Assembly (NCBI GenBank): GCA_016707785.1
Contig: JADJGZ010000042.1
Coordinates: 1-51,096 of the forward strand
Source of the DNA: Bacteroidales bacterium
GTDB taxonomy: Bacteria; Bacteroidota; Bacteroidia; Bacteroidales; UBA4417
Length of the DNA stretch: 51,096 nt
Direction of reading: 5' to 3'
The notes beneath the pieces were generated by a model. That model saw only the letters and a program-made list of their open reading frames with translations, did not search any database and was not told where the DNA came from. Every line of letters begins with the position of its first letter. Positions within the stretch are counted from its first letter, which is position 1. Positions 33,395 to 42,315 of this stretch are shown in pieces. The position numbers were made by a program, and so were the translations under genes.

Positions 33395-35845
33395 ATGAGA
33401 ATGTTTTCAGCGGAGTTTATGCGCCAGGCCAGGCACGGAGATTTAGGAACCTTTGTGGTTGTCATCATTTCTGTAATACTGGCTATTATTACATTCCCTG
33501 AGCTGAATCCGGTATATGCGAATGGCATCGATCCACCCTTATCCTGGGTATTTAATTTCCTGGTAAAGGGTCGGCTTCAGTTGGGAAAAGATATCATTTT
33601 CCCTCACGGTCCATTGGCATTCCTTATGTATCCACTGCCCGTCGGCAATAATCTTTTTATTACTGCAATTATTTATTTCCTGGCAAAAGCTTCATTTTCC
33701 TATTCTCTGCTCACCTCACGGATATCCAGGGGACTTGTTCCCATGATTTCCAGTTTGATTTTTTCATTTCTTTTATTGGCATATCTTGATTTTCTGCTGA
33801 TCCTCATTGGGATTGTGCTCATTGGATACCTTAATTATTTTCTTAGCAGAAACCTGACCTGGTTATTACTCCCGATATTGGTAACAACGGCTGCAATTTA
33901 TATCAAAGCTTTTGTCGGGATTGTTTGTGTCATGCTCAGTATATCATTCATCCTTATTCTTATCCTGGAAATAATTCTGGAGAAAAGATCATTCAGGCAT
34001 CTGTTCTTCATCCCTGTCATCCCATTGTCCATCTTTGCCGGCTGGTTTCTTTTATACGGGGATTTTCATGGATTTTCCAGGTACTTTAAAGGAATGCTCG
34101 AATTGGCTGGTGATAATTCTGCTGCAGTCGCCTATTATCCTGCAAATAATTGGTATTATCTTTCAATTGCAGGGTTACTTTCTGGTTTCATGGCTTTCCT
34201 TCAAATCAGGCAAGCGAATGCTGTTAAATACGTTATTTTGGTATTGCCTTCCTTATTTGCTGTATGGAAATACGGAATGGCCAGGGAGGATTATCTGCAT
34301 GCCAGCATGTTTTTTCTATATGTAGCTGTTACGATACTAATATTCCTCCTGTTAGCAAAACATCACCGAATCGTGATTTCTGTCATGGGTGGGCTCATAT
34401 TACTTTTGCTCTATGGTAATCTTCAAAAATCTTACTATTATGAACCTATCAGGGGCTCATTCAATGGTCTTCGCCAACTAAATCAGCTAGTGTCCGGTTA
34501 TCAATACTTTGCAGATACCTGTAATGATGCTTCAATAGAAAATGTGCAGCGAAACAGGCTGGAATCCGCATGCAGGGAGAAGATTGGTAAAGCTACTGCA
34601 GATATTTATCCATGGGATTATTCTTATATTCCAGTCAATCAACTGAACTGGCAACCCCGTCCTGTACTTCAAAGTTATGCTTGTTATACACCCTGGCTGG
34701 ATGAGCAAAATGCCAGCCATTTTAATTCAACGAAGGCCCCGGATTACCTTATATGGGAATTGAGAAAGATCACTCATGATATTCATAATGGAACCCTGGA
34801 AAGTATCGATGGAAGGTATTTATTAAATGACCAGCCAGAGACAGTTTTATCCATTTTAAGCAGGTATCAACTCGCCTGCAGGCAAGGGGGGACATTTCCT
34901 GCATTAATTTTTCAAAAGAGGGAATCACCTCTGGATCTGAAGAAAAATACAATTTCAACGGATACAGCTGCCTGGAATCGTTGGGTGGATGTGCCGGATG
35001 TTAAGGAAGGAATATTGCGGCTGAAAGCATCAATAAACAGAAGTCTGTTGGGTGATCTGAAGAGCTTTTTATATAAGGATGAAGCCTGTTATGTTTATTA
35101 TTTGCTGTCGACTGATGAAATAAGGATATATCGTATCGTACCCAAAAATGCGATTCAAGGAATATGGGTAAATCCGCTTATTCTTAATGCCGAATCGAAT
35201 CGTTCTGAGCCAATTGTAAAAAAGATTATGTTCCGGTGTTCAGAACCGGGATTGATGAAGGAATTGATTCCCTATGAATGGGAAAATGTACAGTTTGTTT
35301 CAAAGGATTCAGAAAACAGGAAGGATGCTATTTCCTATTCGGATGTAGATATTATGTTTGGGAAAGTAGAAAAGGTTGATACCTCGTTTTCCATTTTCTC
35401 TTCAAATGATCTAGAATCCCGATATATTTACTGGTCAGAGAACCTGAACCCTGAAACTGAACATTCATTTTCAGGAAAAACCAGTTGCAGGCTGAAATCT
35501 GAGTCCTATTCATTTTCTTATGAAATATCACTGGATACACTCCTAAAAATAAGTGATGATACTTCCTGGATAATCAGGACAGATGCCTGGGCTTATGCGG
35601 AAAATGACGTTGACGGTAGTTTTGTAATCTCCATTGAGGGAAGCAAAGAGCCTGTAATATGGAAGGGTATAAGGCTAAATGATTTCCTGTTTCAGAAAGG
35701 GGAATGGAATTATGTGACAAATTTCCTGACGATCTCCAGGGATTTACTCTTGTCGCAGCCACTGAGATTAAAGGTATATTCCTGGAATCAGGGAAATGAA
35801 GAGTTTCTCATCGATGATTTCAGGATTTTTATAAAACCAGAATGA
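33395..35845 (+). CDS. Large polytopic membrane protein with extracytoplasmic C-terminal half
   Basis: 816 residues, not assigned to a family. Residues 20-370 contain about ten hydrophobic segments. An extracytoplasmic-looking loop near residue 40-70 (NGIDPPLSWVFNFL, LGKDIIFPHGPLAFLMYPLP) recalls the first loop of GT-C type lipid-linked glycosyltransferases. Residues 380-816 are soluble and largely beta, the last part (TDAWAYAENDVDGSFVISIEG) like a carbohydrate-binding jelly-roll. A cell-envelope glycosyltransferase is the best guess, without firm motif support. No partner genes are adjacent; the next gene is convergent. Confidence 0.65.
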   Translation: MRMFSAEFMRQARHGDLGTFVVVIISVILAIITFPELNPVYANGIDPPLSWVFNFLVKGRLQLGKDIIFPHGPLAFLMYPLPVGNNLFITAIIYFLAKASFSYSLLTSRISRGLVPMISSLIFSFLLLAYLDFLLILIGIVLIGYLNYFLSRNLTWLLLPILVTTAAIYIKAFVGIVCVMLSISFILILILEIILEKRSFRHLFFIPVIPLSIFAGWFLLYGDFHGFSRYFKGMLELAGDNSAAVAYYPANNWYYLSIAGLLSGFMAFLQIRQANAVKYVILVLPSLFAVWKYGMAREDYLHASMFFLYVAVTILIFLLLAKHHRIVISVMGGLILLLLYGNLQKSYYYEPIRGSFNGLRQLNQLVSGYQYFADTCNDASIENVQRNRLESACREKIGKATADIYPWDYSYIPVNQLNWQPRPVLQSYACYTPWLDEQNASHFNSTKAPDYLIWELRKITHDIHNGTLESIDGRYLLNDQPETVLSILSRYQLACRQGGTFPALIFQKRESPLDLKKNTISTDTAAWNRWVDVPDVKEGILRLKASINRSLLGDLKSFLYKDEACYVYYLLSTDEIRIYRIVPKNAIQGIWVNPLILNAESNRSEPIVKKIMFRCSEPGLMKELIPYEWENVQFVSKDSENRKDAISYSDVDIMFGKVEKVDTSFSIFSSNDLESRYIYWSENLNPETEHSFSGKTSCRLKSESYSFSYEISLDTLLKISDDTSWIIRTDAWAYAENDVDGSFVISIEGSKEPVIWKGIRLNDFLFQKGEWNYVTNFLTISRDLLLSQPLRLKVYSWNQGNEEFLIDDFRIFIKPE

Positions 35846-35853
35846 GGGTTTAC

Positions 35854-36495
35854 CTATTTTCTCTGACTCTTAAGTGTTTCCAGTAATTTCCGTTCTTTTT
35901 CCAACACCGAAGACTGATCTTCCTGCTCTTTTTTGTTTTTAGCAATACTGGCTTCTATATCAGCTTTCTTGCCTTGAAGGGATTCACCTGTTCCAATTAA
36001 GGAATTATAAGTTTTTTCTGCTTTTTTGATAATAGCCTCTTGCTCAGTAATATTGATTTCAAGCTGGCGGGATTCAAATTTTGGTATCAATCCCAATAAA
36101 TAGGCTGATGCTGATTTGAAGGTTTCGGGGTCCCCTGAAGATGACACAAAGCTTTCCGGACCTTTAGTGATAATCATGGTAACGATTGATTTGTCTTTCT
36201 CTTTTTTTACATCATCCACTTTAATGTAGAGATCAATTTTATCAGTTGTAATTTTCTCGAAAACAATCGCTGTATAAAATTTAAAACCTTTAGAATCGGC
36301 AGCCTTAGGAAAACCATTGTATTTGAGGTCTTCAAGAATTACTGATTCAACAATTTCGGGAGAGAAGTTAAACTCACCTACCAGGGTCGGACGGTTGATT
36401 TTATTCAGGGTAAACTGCCCTTCAGTGATCTGTGCATACAGAAATGAACCTGCCAGCAGCAAGGTCATAGCTAAAAGTACTTTAATAATTTTCAT
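35854..36495 (-). CDS. Secreted protein with C-terminal coiled coil, function unknown
   Basis: 213 residues. A signal peptide (MKIIKVLLAMTLLLAGSFLYAQ) is followed by a beta-rich domain of about 120 residues and a long charged helix (about 145-213, with IIKKAEKTYNSLIGTGESLQ and EASIAKNKKEQEDQSSVLEKER) that should form a coiled coil. I do not recognise the family. It is likely periplasmic or surface exposed. It is transcribed away from ffh and converges on the membrane protein gene. Confidence 0.7.
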   Translation of the reverse strand: MKIIKVLLAMTLLLAGSFLYAQITEGQFTLNKINRPTLVGEFNFSPEIVESVILEDLKYNGFPKAADSKGFKFYTAIVFEKITTDKIDLYIKVDDVKKEKDKSIVTMIITKGPESFVSSSGDPETFKSASAYLLGLIPKFESRQLEINITEQEAIIKKAEKTYNSLIGTGESLQGKKADIEASIAKNKKEQEDQSSVLEKERKLLETLKSQRK

Positions 36496-36611
36496 GGTGG
36501 TTTATTTTTGAAACCGTATAAAATTACAATAATTATACCATGAATCATCCTGTTATACGCAGATATGAGTGAGAGTTATGCATCCTTAATCTATAGAATC
36601 GTGGAAAATTG

Positions 36612-36619
36612 TACCTTTG
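36612..36619 (+). promoter_or_regulatory. -7 box upstream of ffh
   Basis: TACCTTTG matches TAnnTTTG and lies 27 bases before the ffh ATG. No -33 TTG is visible at the expected place. Confidence 0.45.
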
Positions 36620-36646
36620 CACCTCGTTTAAAGAATCTGAAAAATT

Positions 36647-37981
36647 ATGTTTGAAAGTCTAAGTGACAGGCTGGACAGGGCATTTAAGCTCCTCAAGGGC
36701 CACGGTTATATTACAGAGATCAATGTTGCAGAAACCCTCAAGGATGTTCGTAAAGCGTTGTTGGATGCTGACGTCAGTTATAAGGTTGCCAAAGAATTTA
36801 CGGACCAGGTAAAAGTAAAAGCCTTAGGACAGAATGTTCTTACTTCGGTTTCACCCGGTCAGTTAATGGTTAAAATCGTTCATGATGAACTGGCTGAACT
36901 GATGGGAGGGGAGAAGGTTGAACTGAACCTGAAAGGGACTCCTACTGTCATTTTAATGGCAGGGCTTCAAGGTTCGGGTAAAACAACTTTTTCTGCAAAA
37001 CTTGCACATTACCTTCATACTAAAAAAAGCAAGAGCCCTTTGCTGGTGGCTTGCGATATTTACCGTCCGGCTGCTATCGACCAGTTAAAAGTGTTAGGTG
37101 AGCAGATTGGAGTGGAAGTTTATTCAGAACCGGATACCAAAGATCCTGTCAGGATTGCTAAAAATGCAATGATTCATGCCAGGGACAGGGGTTTCAATAC
37201 AGTGATCATTGATACTGCAGGTCGGTTGGCAATTGATGAGCAGATGATGAATGAGATTGCTGCTATCAAGCAAAGTGTGAATCCGCAGGAAACTTTGTTT
37301 GTGGTGGACTCCATGACTGGCCAGGATGCGGTGAATACAGCCAAGGCTTTTAATGACAGGCTTGATTTTGAAGGAGTCATTCTTACCAAATTGGATGGTG
37401 ATACCCGCGGTGGAGCTGCCTTAACCATCAGGTCGGTTGTAAATAAGCCAATCAAGTTTGTTGGGATTGGAGAAAAGATGGACGCCATTGATGTTTTCTA
37501 CCCGGAACGTATGGCTGACCGAATTCTCGGAATGGGTGATATTGTTTCACTTGTTGAGCGTGCCCAGGAGCAGTTTGATGAAGAAGAAGCCAGGAAACTG
37601 CAAAAGAAACTTGCCAAGGATCAGTTTAATTTCAATGACTTCCTTTCCCAGATTAAACAAATCAAGAAAATGGGGAATGTAAAGGATTTGATGAGTATGA
37701 TTCCTGGTATGGGTAAAGCATTGAAAGATGTGGATATTGATGATAATGCATTCAAAGGAATAGAAGCTATAATTTACTCCATGACACCTGCAGAAAGGGA
37801 AAACCCTATATTGCTCAATGGCAGCAGGCGAAAGAGAATTGCAGCCGGGAGCGGTACTGATATCCAGGAAGTCAATCGGCTGGTTAAGCAATTTGATGAC
37901 ACCCGTAAGATGATGAAGATGATTTCTACAGGGGGAGGCCGTCAGATGGCGCAACAGATGCGAAATCCCAAGAAACGGTAG
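36647..37981 (+). CDS. ffh: Signal recognition particle protein Ffh
   Basis: 444 residues. Order: N domain (1-90), then the G domain with GLQGSGKTT at 106-114, a DTAGR motif near residue 192 and TKLDGDTRGGAAL near residue 247, then the methionine-rich M domain (about 300-435) with DLMSMIPGMGK and a GSRRKRIAAGSGT RNA-binding segment. It targets nascent membrane proteins to the translocon with the SRP RNA. The 4.5S RNA gene was not found in the window. The leader carries a -7 box. Confidence 0.97.
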   Translation: MFESLSDRLDRAFKLLKGHGYITEINVAETLKDVRKALLDADVSYKVAKEFTDQVKVKALGQNVLTSVSPGQLMVKIVHDELAELMGGEKVELNLKGTPTVILMAGLQGSGKTTFSAKLAHYLHTKKSKSPLLVACDIYRPAAIDQLKVLGEQIGVEVYSEPDTKDPVRIAKNAMIHARDRGFNTVIIDTAGRLAIDEQMMNEIAAIKQSVNPQETLFVVDSMTGQDAVNTAKAFNDRLDFEGVILTKLDGDTRGGAALTIRSVVNKPIKFVGIGEKMDAIDVFYPERMADRILGMGDIVSLVERAQEQFDEEEARKLQKKLAKDQFNFNDFLSQIKQIKKMGNVKDLMSMIPGMGKALKDVDIDDNAFKGIEAIIYSMTPAERENPILLNGSRRKRIAAGSGTDIQEVNRLVKQFDDTRKMMKMISTGGGRQMAQQMRNPKKR

Positions 37982-38032
37982 AATTTCACCAGCATTTTTT
38001 ATTACCTCAGGACTTCAAAATCACATTTGAAT

Positions 38033-38911
38033 ATGCAACTCATTGATGGGAAAAAAATCGCAGCTGACATAAAGCGTGAACTGGCTGCAAAATCGGTAAA
38101 GATTATTGACAGAGGAGATCGTACTCCGCACCTGGCGGCTATTTTAGTCGGCGAGGACCCGGCAAGTCAGTCCTATGTGAATGGCAAGGAAAAGGCTTGC
38201 CAGGAAGTGGGTTTCACTTCAACCATCTATCGCCTGGAGGAATCTACTTCAGAGAAAAGACTTCTGGAGATCGTCGATTTTCTGAATAATGATGATGAAG
38301 TAGATGGATTTATTGTCCAATTACCTTTACCAAAGCATATCAATGTTGATAATGTTATAAACCGAATAAATCCCCTTAAAGATGTGGATGGTTTTCATCC
38401 TGAAAGCCTTGGCAAGATGATGCTCGGACAACCTACATTTTTATCGGCTACTCCTTATGGAATCATGCAGATGCTTGAAAGGACCGGCATCGAAACTGAA
38501 GGGAAGCATTGTGTTGTTCTTGGACGAAGTAATATTGTCGGAACCCCACTGAGTATTATGTTATCGCGCAAAGCAAATCCCGGCAATTGTACGGTAACTT
38601 TGTGCCATACAAAAACACCAAACCTGAAGGAAATTGCAGCAACTGCTGATATTCTGGTTGCAGCTATGGGCCAACCCTTGTTTGTGACTGCTGATATGGT
38701 TAAACCGGGTGCAGTTGTGATTGATGTTGGTATTCATCGTTTTATAGATGAGTCTCCTAAAGGTTATCATATTGTTGGTGATGTCAAATTTGATGAAGTT
38801 GCACCAAAATGCAGTTATATCACTCCTGTTCCGGGAGGAGTAGGCGTTATGACGGTGATTTCACTGCTGATGAATACTTTGAAGGCGTATGAGAATAATT
38901 TGAAAATTTGA
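38033..38911 (+). CDS. folD: Bifunctional methylenetetrahydrofolate dehydrogenase/cyclohydrolase FolD
   Basis: 292 residues from the ATG at 38033; a TTG two codons upstream is unlikely. The cyclohydrolase Tyr/Lys block is SQSYVNGKEKACQEVGF near residue 50, the family motif DGFIVQLPLPKH lies near residue 95, and the NADP loop is GRSNIVGTPLSIML near residue 165. The C-terminal PVPGGVGVMT is intact. It interconverts one-carbon folate forms. It follows ffh by about 50 bases and may share its transcript. Confidence 0.96.
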   Translation: MQLIDGKKIAADIKRELAAKSVKIIDRGDRTPHLAAILVGEDPASQSYVNGKEKACQEVGFTSTIYRLEESTSEKRLLEIVDFLNNDDEVDGFIVQLPLPKHINVDNVINRINPLKDVDGFHPESLGKMMLGQPTFLSATPYGIMQMLERTGIETEGKHCVVLGRSNIVGTPLSIMLSRKANPGNCTVTLCHTKTPNLKEIAATADILVAAMGQPLFVTADMVKPGAVVIDVGIHRFIDESPKGYHIVGDVKFDEVAPKCSYITPVPGGVGVMTVISLLMNTLKAYENNLKI

Positions 38912-39035
38912 AAATTTGAGAATTTGAAAATGTGGAGATTAGGAGATTAGGAGATTAGGAGATTAGGAGAGGAGGAGAGGAGGAGATTAGGAGATGAGGA
39001 GATTAGGAGATTAGGAGATTAGGAGATTAGGAGAT
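38899..39035. repeat. Short tandem repeats: AAAATTTG block followed by GGAGATTA 8-mers
   Basis: Several imperfect AAAATTTG/GAAAATTTG units (38899-38930) start at the folD stop codon. They pass directly into GGAGATTA repeats (38934-39035), interrupted once by GGAGGAGA units. There is no spacer structure, so this is not CRISPR. It is probably slippage-prone intergenic filler. Confidence 0.9.
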
Positions 39036-39048
39036 ACGCAAATTTATC

Positions 39049-39072
39049 CGTCATCCTGAGTGGAGTCGAAGG
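39049..39072. repeat. CGTCATCCTGAG-type dispersed element
   Basis: CGTCATCCTGAGTGGAGTCG, ending in AAGG, matches a short sequence that I recall as recurrent between genes in many Bacteroidota. Only one copy occurs here, so repetition in this genome cannot be shown from the window. Confidence 0.5.
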
Positions 39073-39149
39073 GTGGGATTTTCAATAGAAAAATTGAAGC
39101 ATGAAAATCAGATCAGCTTCCTGGAGTGAATAAGTTGTTACCATGAAAT

Positions 39150-39385
39150 AATCATCCACAAATCACTCAAATGCCGCACAAATAAACACAAATGACCTGC
39201 AAGCAAGATTCAATGATTTGTGTCAATTTGTGAATAATTTGAGCAATTTGTGTTCTGATTTTTTGCCTGAAGGATTTACATTCTGATGGAAGTTAATGCT
39301 ACTGGCGAATTATAATGCCACGAATGCACGAATAAAACACGAATGTTTTCGTTCGTAAACAGGGGGATTCGTGGAAATTCCTGGA
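39150..39385. repeat. Degenerate CACAAAT/CACGAAT and ATTTGTG/ATTCGTG arrays
   Basis: Two blocks show many copies of related heptamers in both orientations. The first (39150-39255) has CACAAAT units facing ATTTGTG units, so the strand can fold on itself. The second (39313-39385) has CACGAAT units and a facing ATTCGTG. This part of the folD-queE gap contains no gene that I can support. Confidence 0.65.
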
Positions 39386-39421
39386 CTACAAGAAAAATAT
39401 AAGCCATAGTTCCGCGTTTCA

Positions 39422-39469
39422 GCCGCCAGCTGGCAGACCAAATCCAAAATCCATCCGCCAGCTGGCGGA
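39422..39469. repeat. Two copies of a GCCAGCTGGC palindrome
   Basis: GCCGCCAGCTGGCAGA (39422-39437) is near-palindromic and TCCGCCAGCTGGCGGA (39454-39469) is a perfect 16-base palindrome. A relative, TCCGCCT...AGGCGGA, lies at bases 4-18. They form the left border of the heptamer array. Confidence 0.7.
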
Positions 39470-39686
39470 CCAAGTCTCAAGTCCCAAGTCCCAAGTCCCA
39501 AGTCCCAAGTCCCAAGTCCCAAGTCTCAAGTCCCAAGTCCCAAGTCCCAAGTTCCAAATCCCAAATCCCAAATCCCAAATCCACAATCCGCAATCCAACA
39601 TCCAACATCCAACATCCGACATCCGACATCCAACATCCGACATTCAACATTCACGACATTCAACATTCACCATTCAACATTACACT
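39470..39686. repeat. Heptamer array CCAAGTC grading into CCAAATC and CCAACAT; G4-prone on minus strand
   Basis: About thirty head-to-tail heptamers. They begin as CCAAGTC/CCAAGTT, change to CCAAATC, and end as CAACATC/CGACATC/CAACATT variants. The minus strand of the first part reads GGGACTT repeats, giving GGG runs every seven bases, a sequence able to form G-quadruplexes. The array ends six bases before the queE start codon, so it occupies the place of the queE promoter and ribosome-binding site. Confidence 0.9.
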
Positions 39687-39691
39687 TAATC

Positions 39692-40312
39692 ATGTCAGAC
39701 TTGACTCAAAACGGCAAAAGACTTCCCCTGATGGAAGATTTTTATACTTTACAGGGGGAAGGGGCGCATACAGGGAAAGCTGCTTACTTCTTGAGAGTAG
39801 GAGGCTGCGATGTGGGTTGTTATTGGTGTGATGTAAAGGAATCCTGGAATCCTGATCTTCACCCACTTACTGATATTGCGGGAATAATTGACAGAGCCAG
39901 TATAAATCCTTCAGGTACAATCGTTCTGACTGGTGGGGAACCGTTAATGTATCCTTTAGGACCTATATGTGAAGGCTTAAAAAATGCCGGTCAATCGGTC
40001 CACCTTGAAACTTCAGGATCTCATCCTTTCAGTGGCAGTTTTGACTGGATTTGTCTATCCCCCAAAAGAAAAAGTCCTCCCCTGGATGCGATTTTCCCGT
40101 TGGCAAATGAATTGAAAGTGATCATTTTTGATGACTCAGACTATGCCTGGGCTGAGGAAAATGCTGCCAAGGTGAATAGCGAATGCATGCTCTTTTTACA
40201 ACCCGAATGGAGCCGATTTAAAGAAGTCACTCCCGGAATCGTTGAATATATCATGAAAAATCCAAAATGGAGAGTTTCCCTGCAGGCGCATAAATATCTT
40301 CATATTCCATAA
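39692..40312 (+). CDS. queE: 7-carboxy-7-deazaguanine synthase QueE
   Basis: 206 residues. The radical SAM cluster is C39, C43 and C46 in GGCDVGCYWCD, the usual CxxxCxxC. FYTLQGEGAHTGKAAYFLR at the N-terminus and VLTGGEPLM near residue 75 are QueE blocks. It converts carboxytetrahydropterin to 7-carboxy-7-deazaguanine in queuosine precursor synthesis. No other que gene is near. Its upstream region is entirely repeat, so transcription may come from the array itself or from folD. Confidence 0.93.
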   Translation: MSDLTQNGKRLPLMEDFYTLQGEGAHTGKAAYFLRVGGCDVGCYWCDVKESWNPDLHPLTDIAGIIDRASINPSGTIVLTGGEPLMYPLGPICEGLKNAGQSVHLETSGSHPFSGSFDWICLSPKRKSPPLDAIFPLANELKVIIFDDSDYAWAEENAAKVNSECMLFLQPEWSRFKEVTPGIVEYIMKNPKWRVSLQAHKYLHIP

Positions 40313-40429
40313 TAGTTTACAATCCATAAAAGTATTTCCGGCATAACATCCCAAATTATTCATCTCTGATGATGAGTAATTTAGAGATTCCTTCATTATA
40401 TTTACATATTGTATTTTAAGATATATGAT

Positions 40430-41008
40430 ATGAAAAGAGTTTTTTCATTTTGGATTATCTGTATCCTTATCATCGGTGTTCTTCCAACTTTTGCCCAGAA
40501 TAAGGATGCTAAAAATATTGTGGGTTTTGGAGTGTTCTATACTCCTCCCATGGAACAAGGGATGTATTTTGATTCACCTTTTGACATATGGCCTGACCAG
40601 GAACCCAGTGGATTTGGCCGTGTTTTTTATGCCCGGCAATTGAGCGATGCGTTTCGGTTGGGGGCCTATTGTGAATATGGAAGGAGCCGGTTCTCAGTGG
40701 ATGGAGGAGAAGTGCGGTCATATCGAAGGACCCTTGGTGGTCTTGATTGGCTGGTTCAATATCCTCATACTCCTTTGCATCTCCAACTTGGCGGTTACTT
40801 TGGCTTTGGCAGGATTAAGGCGGACAATTGGAACAACCTCAAGGGTGCAGATTTTGGAATGCTGGCAGGTCCGGCTTATGATTTCCGGCACTTTGGTATA
40901 TCTGTTCAGATGAAGGCCGGGTTTGCTCCCTTTGGTGCAACAGGCACACCTGAAGGAGTGCTGATGTATGCACCAGGGGTGCTGTTTAAGTTATACGGGA
41001 AGTTTTGA
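40430..41008 (+). CDS. Outer-membrane-type beta protein, function unknown
   Basis: 192 residues from the ATG at 40430; a TTG upstream is less likely. A signal peptide (MKRVFSFWIICILIIGVLPTFAQ) precedes alternating hydrophobic strands rich in Gly and aromatic residues (FRLGAYCEYGRSRFSVDGG, LGGYFGFGRIKADNW, DFGMLAGPAYDFRHFGISVQMKAGF) and ends in LFKLYGKF with a terminal Phe. This is the pattern of a small outer membrane beta-barrel. No family is recognised. It converges with galK, 11 bases apart. Confidence 0.75.
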   Translation: MKRVFSFWIICILIIGVLPTFAQNKDAKNIVGFGVFYTPPMEQGMYFDSPFDIWPDQEPSGFGRVFYARQLSDAFRLGAYCEYGRSRFSVDGGEVRSYRRTLGGLDWLVQYPHTPLHLQLGGYFGFGRIKADNWNNLKGADFGMLAGPAYDFRHFGISVQMKAGFAPFGATGTPEGVLMYAPGVLFKLYGKF

Positions 41009-41019
41009 CCCTGGGAATA

Positions 41020-42315
41020 TTATGATCCCTCTGGAAAATTTAGCCTGATAGCACCTTGTTTCCGGATGCTTAGCTTATGACACGCATTTTCACCAAACAC
41101 TTGCGTCATCATTTTGGTATATGTTTCCAGGAGTTCAGAAGGTACGAAAGCCTGAATGGTGCCAGCAAAACCTCCCCCATGAACTCTCCAGGCACCTTTT
41201 CCTTTGAGGAGGATTTCACTCAGTGCCAAGGCAAGAGACACTCCCTGTTCTTTTACATTATGTACCGGGTAAATATTCTGGTTATACATAAATGAACTAA
41301 ACCCTGATGCAATCACCATTTCCAGGAATGCACCAAAATCATTCTTTTCAAGGGCTTCAACCTGATCTGCCACGCGTTGGTTATCACCCTGGAAATGCAA
41401 AGCCCTTAATATAGCCCTGTCACCAGTAATGTTTCTTAGTTCCGGAATGGCATGGATAATGCTTTCCAGGCTCACTTCCCTAAGCACCGTAGCTCCCAGA
41501 GCGGCAGCAACAGATTTCATTTCTATGGGAAGGGATGCATATTCCTCATTCAGGTCAGCATGATTTCCACCTGTGTCGGTGATAACAAGATAGTAACCTG
41601 TTAATTGAAAGTCAAAATCAATCTTTTTGACGATTGGGTGACTGGGATCCTTGAAATCAATAGTAATAAGTCCGCCAACGGAACAGGCAGTTTGATCCAT
41701 TAAACCGCAAGGTTTTCCAAAATATTTATTCTCAGCATATTGTCCAATCAGGGCATTCTGAATGGGATCAAGTTTTCCATCATTGAAAAGGTGGTTAATA
41801 AATGCACCTACCAGTACTTCAAAAGAAGCGGAAGAGCTCAATCCTGAACCTTTTGGGACAGCTCCGTCAATACTTGCATCAAATCCGCCAACGATAAAGC
41901 CCAATTCTTTCATACGGGCACAGATCCCCCTTACCAGGGAAACAGAAGTAAATTGTTCGGAAGCCTTTGGTTCCAGATCAGTGATATCTAAAACAATATC
42001 AGGGTAACCTAAAGAGGTAATGTGAATTACTGAAGTTCCATTAGCTGCTGCTATAGCTATATTATCGAGATCAACTGCCCCGGCAAGCACTCTGCCATAG
42101 TTATGATCCGTGTGATTTCCACCAATTTCGGTACGGCCGGGTGAACTGAAAAATTGGATATTTTCTCTTTGAAACTGCTGGGTAAAGGAATCCAAAAGCC
42201 TTAGATATCTTTGTTTCTGAATTTCAAGTGTACTTTTTTCCTTACCATATAATTCCTCCAATAGGGGCGGAACAGGGAGTTGAAGATAGCTTATAATTTC
42301 ACTACTGTTTTTCAT
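41020..42315 (-). CDS. galK: Galactokinase
   Basis: 431 residues, slightly longer than the usual 380-400 because of an N-terminal extension of about 55. GHMP motifs: the substrate block GRTEIGGNHTDHNYGRVLAGAV near residue 60, the ATP loop PKGSGLSSSASFEV near residue 155, and GGGFAGTIQAFVP near the C-terminus. It phosphorylates galactose at C1. No other Leloir gene is adjacent. The leader lies in the AT-rich gap to its right. Confidence 0.93.
   Translation of the reverse strand: MKNSSEIISYLQLPVPPLLEELYGKEKSTLEIQKQRYLRLLDSFTQQFQRENIQFFSSPGRTEIGGNHTDHNYGRVLAGAVDLDNIAIAAANGTSVIHITSLGYPDIVLDITDLEPKASEQFTSVSLVRGICARMKELGFIVGGFDASIDGAVPKGSGLSSSASFEVLVGAFINHLFNDGKLDPIQNALIGQYAENKYFGKPCGLMDQTACSVGGLITIDFKDPSHPIVKKIDFDFQLTGYYLVITDTGGNHADLNEEYASLPIEMKSVAAALGATVLREVSLESIIHAIPELRNITGDRAILRALHFQGDNQRVADQVEALEKNDFGAFLEMVIASGFSSFMYNQNIYPVHNVKEQGVSLALALSEILLKGKGAWRVHGGGFAGTIQAFVPSELLETYTKMMTQVFGENACHKLSIRKQGAIRLNFPEGS

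Noticed and set aside
38934..39686. Tandem repeats considered as a CRISPR array
   Set aside because: Units are only 7-8 bases and directly adjacent; there are no unique spacers of regular length and no cas genes nearby.
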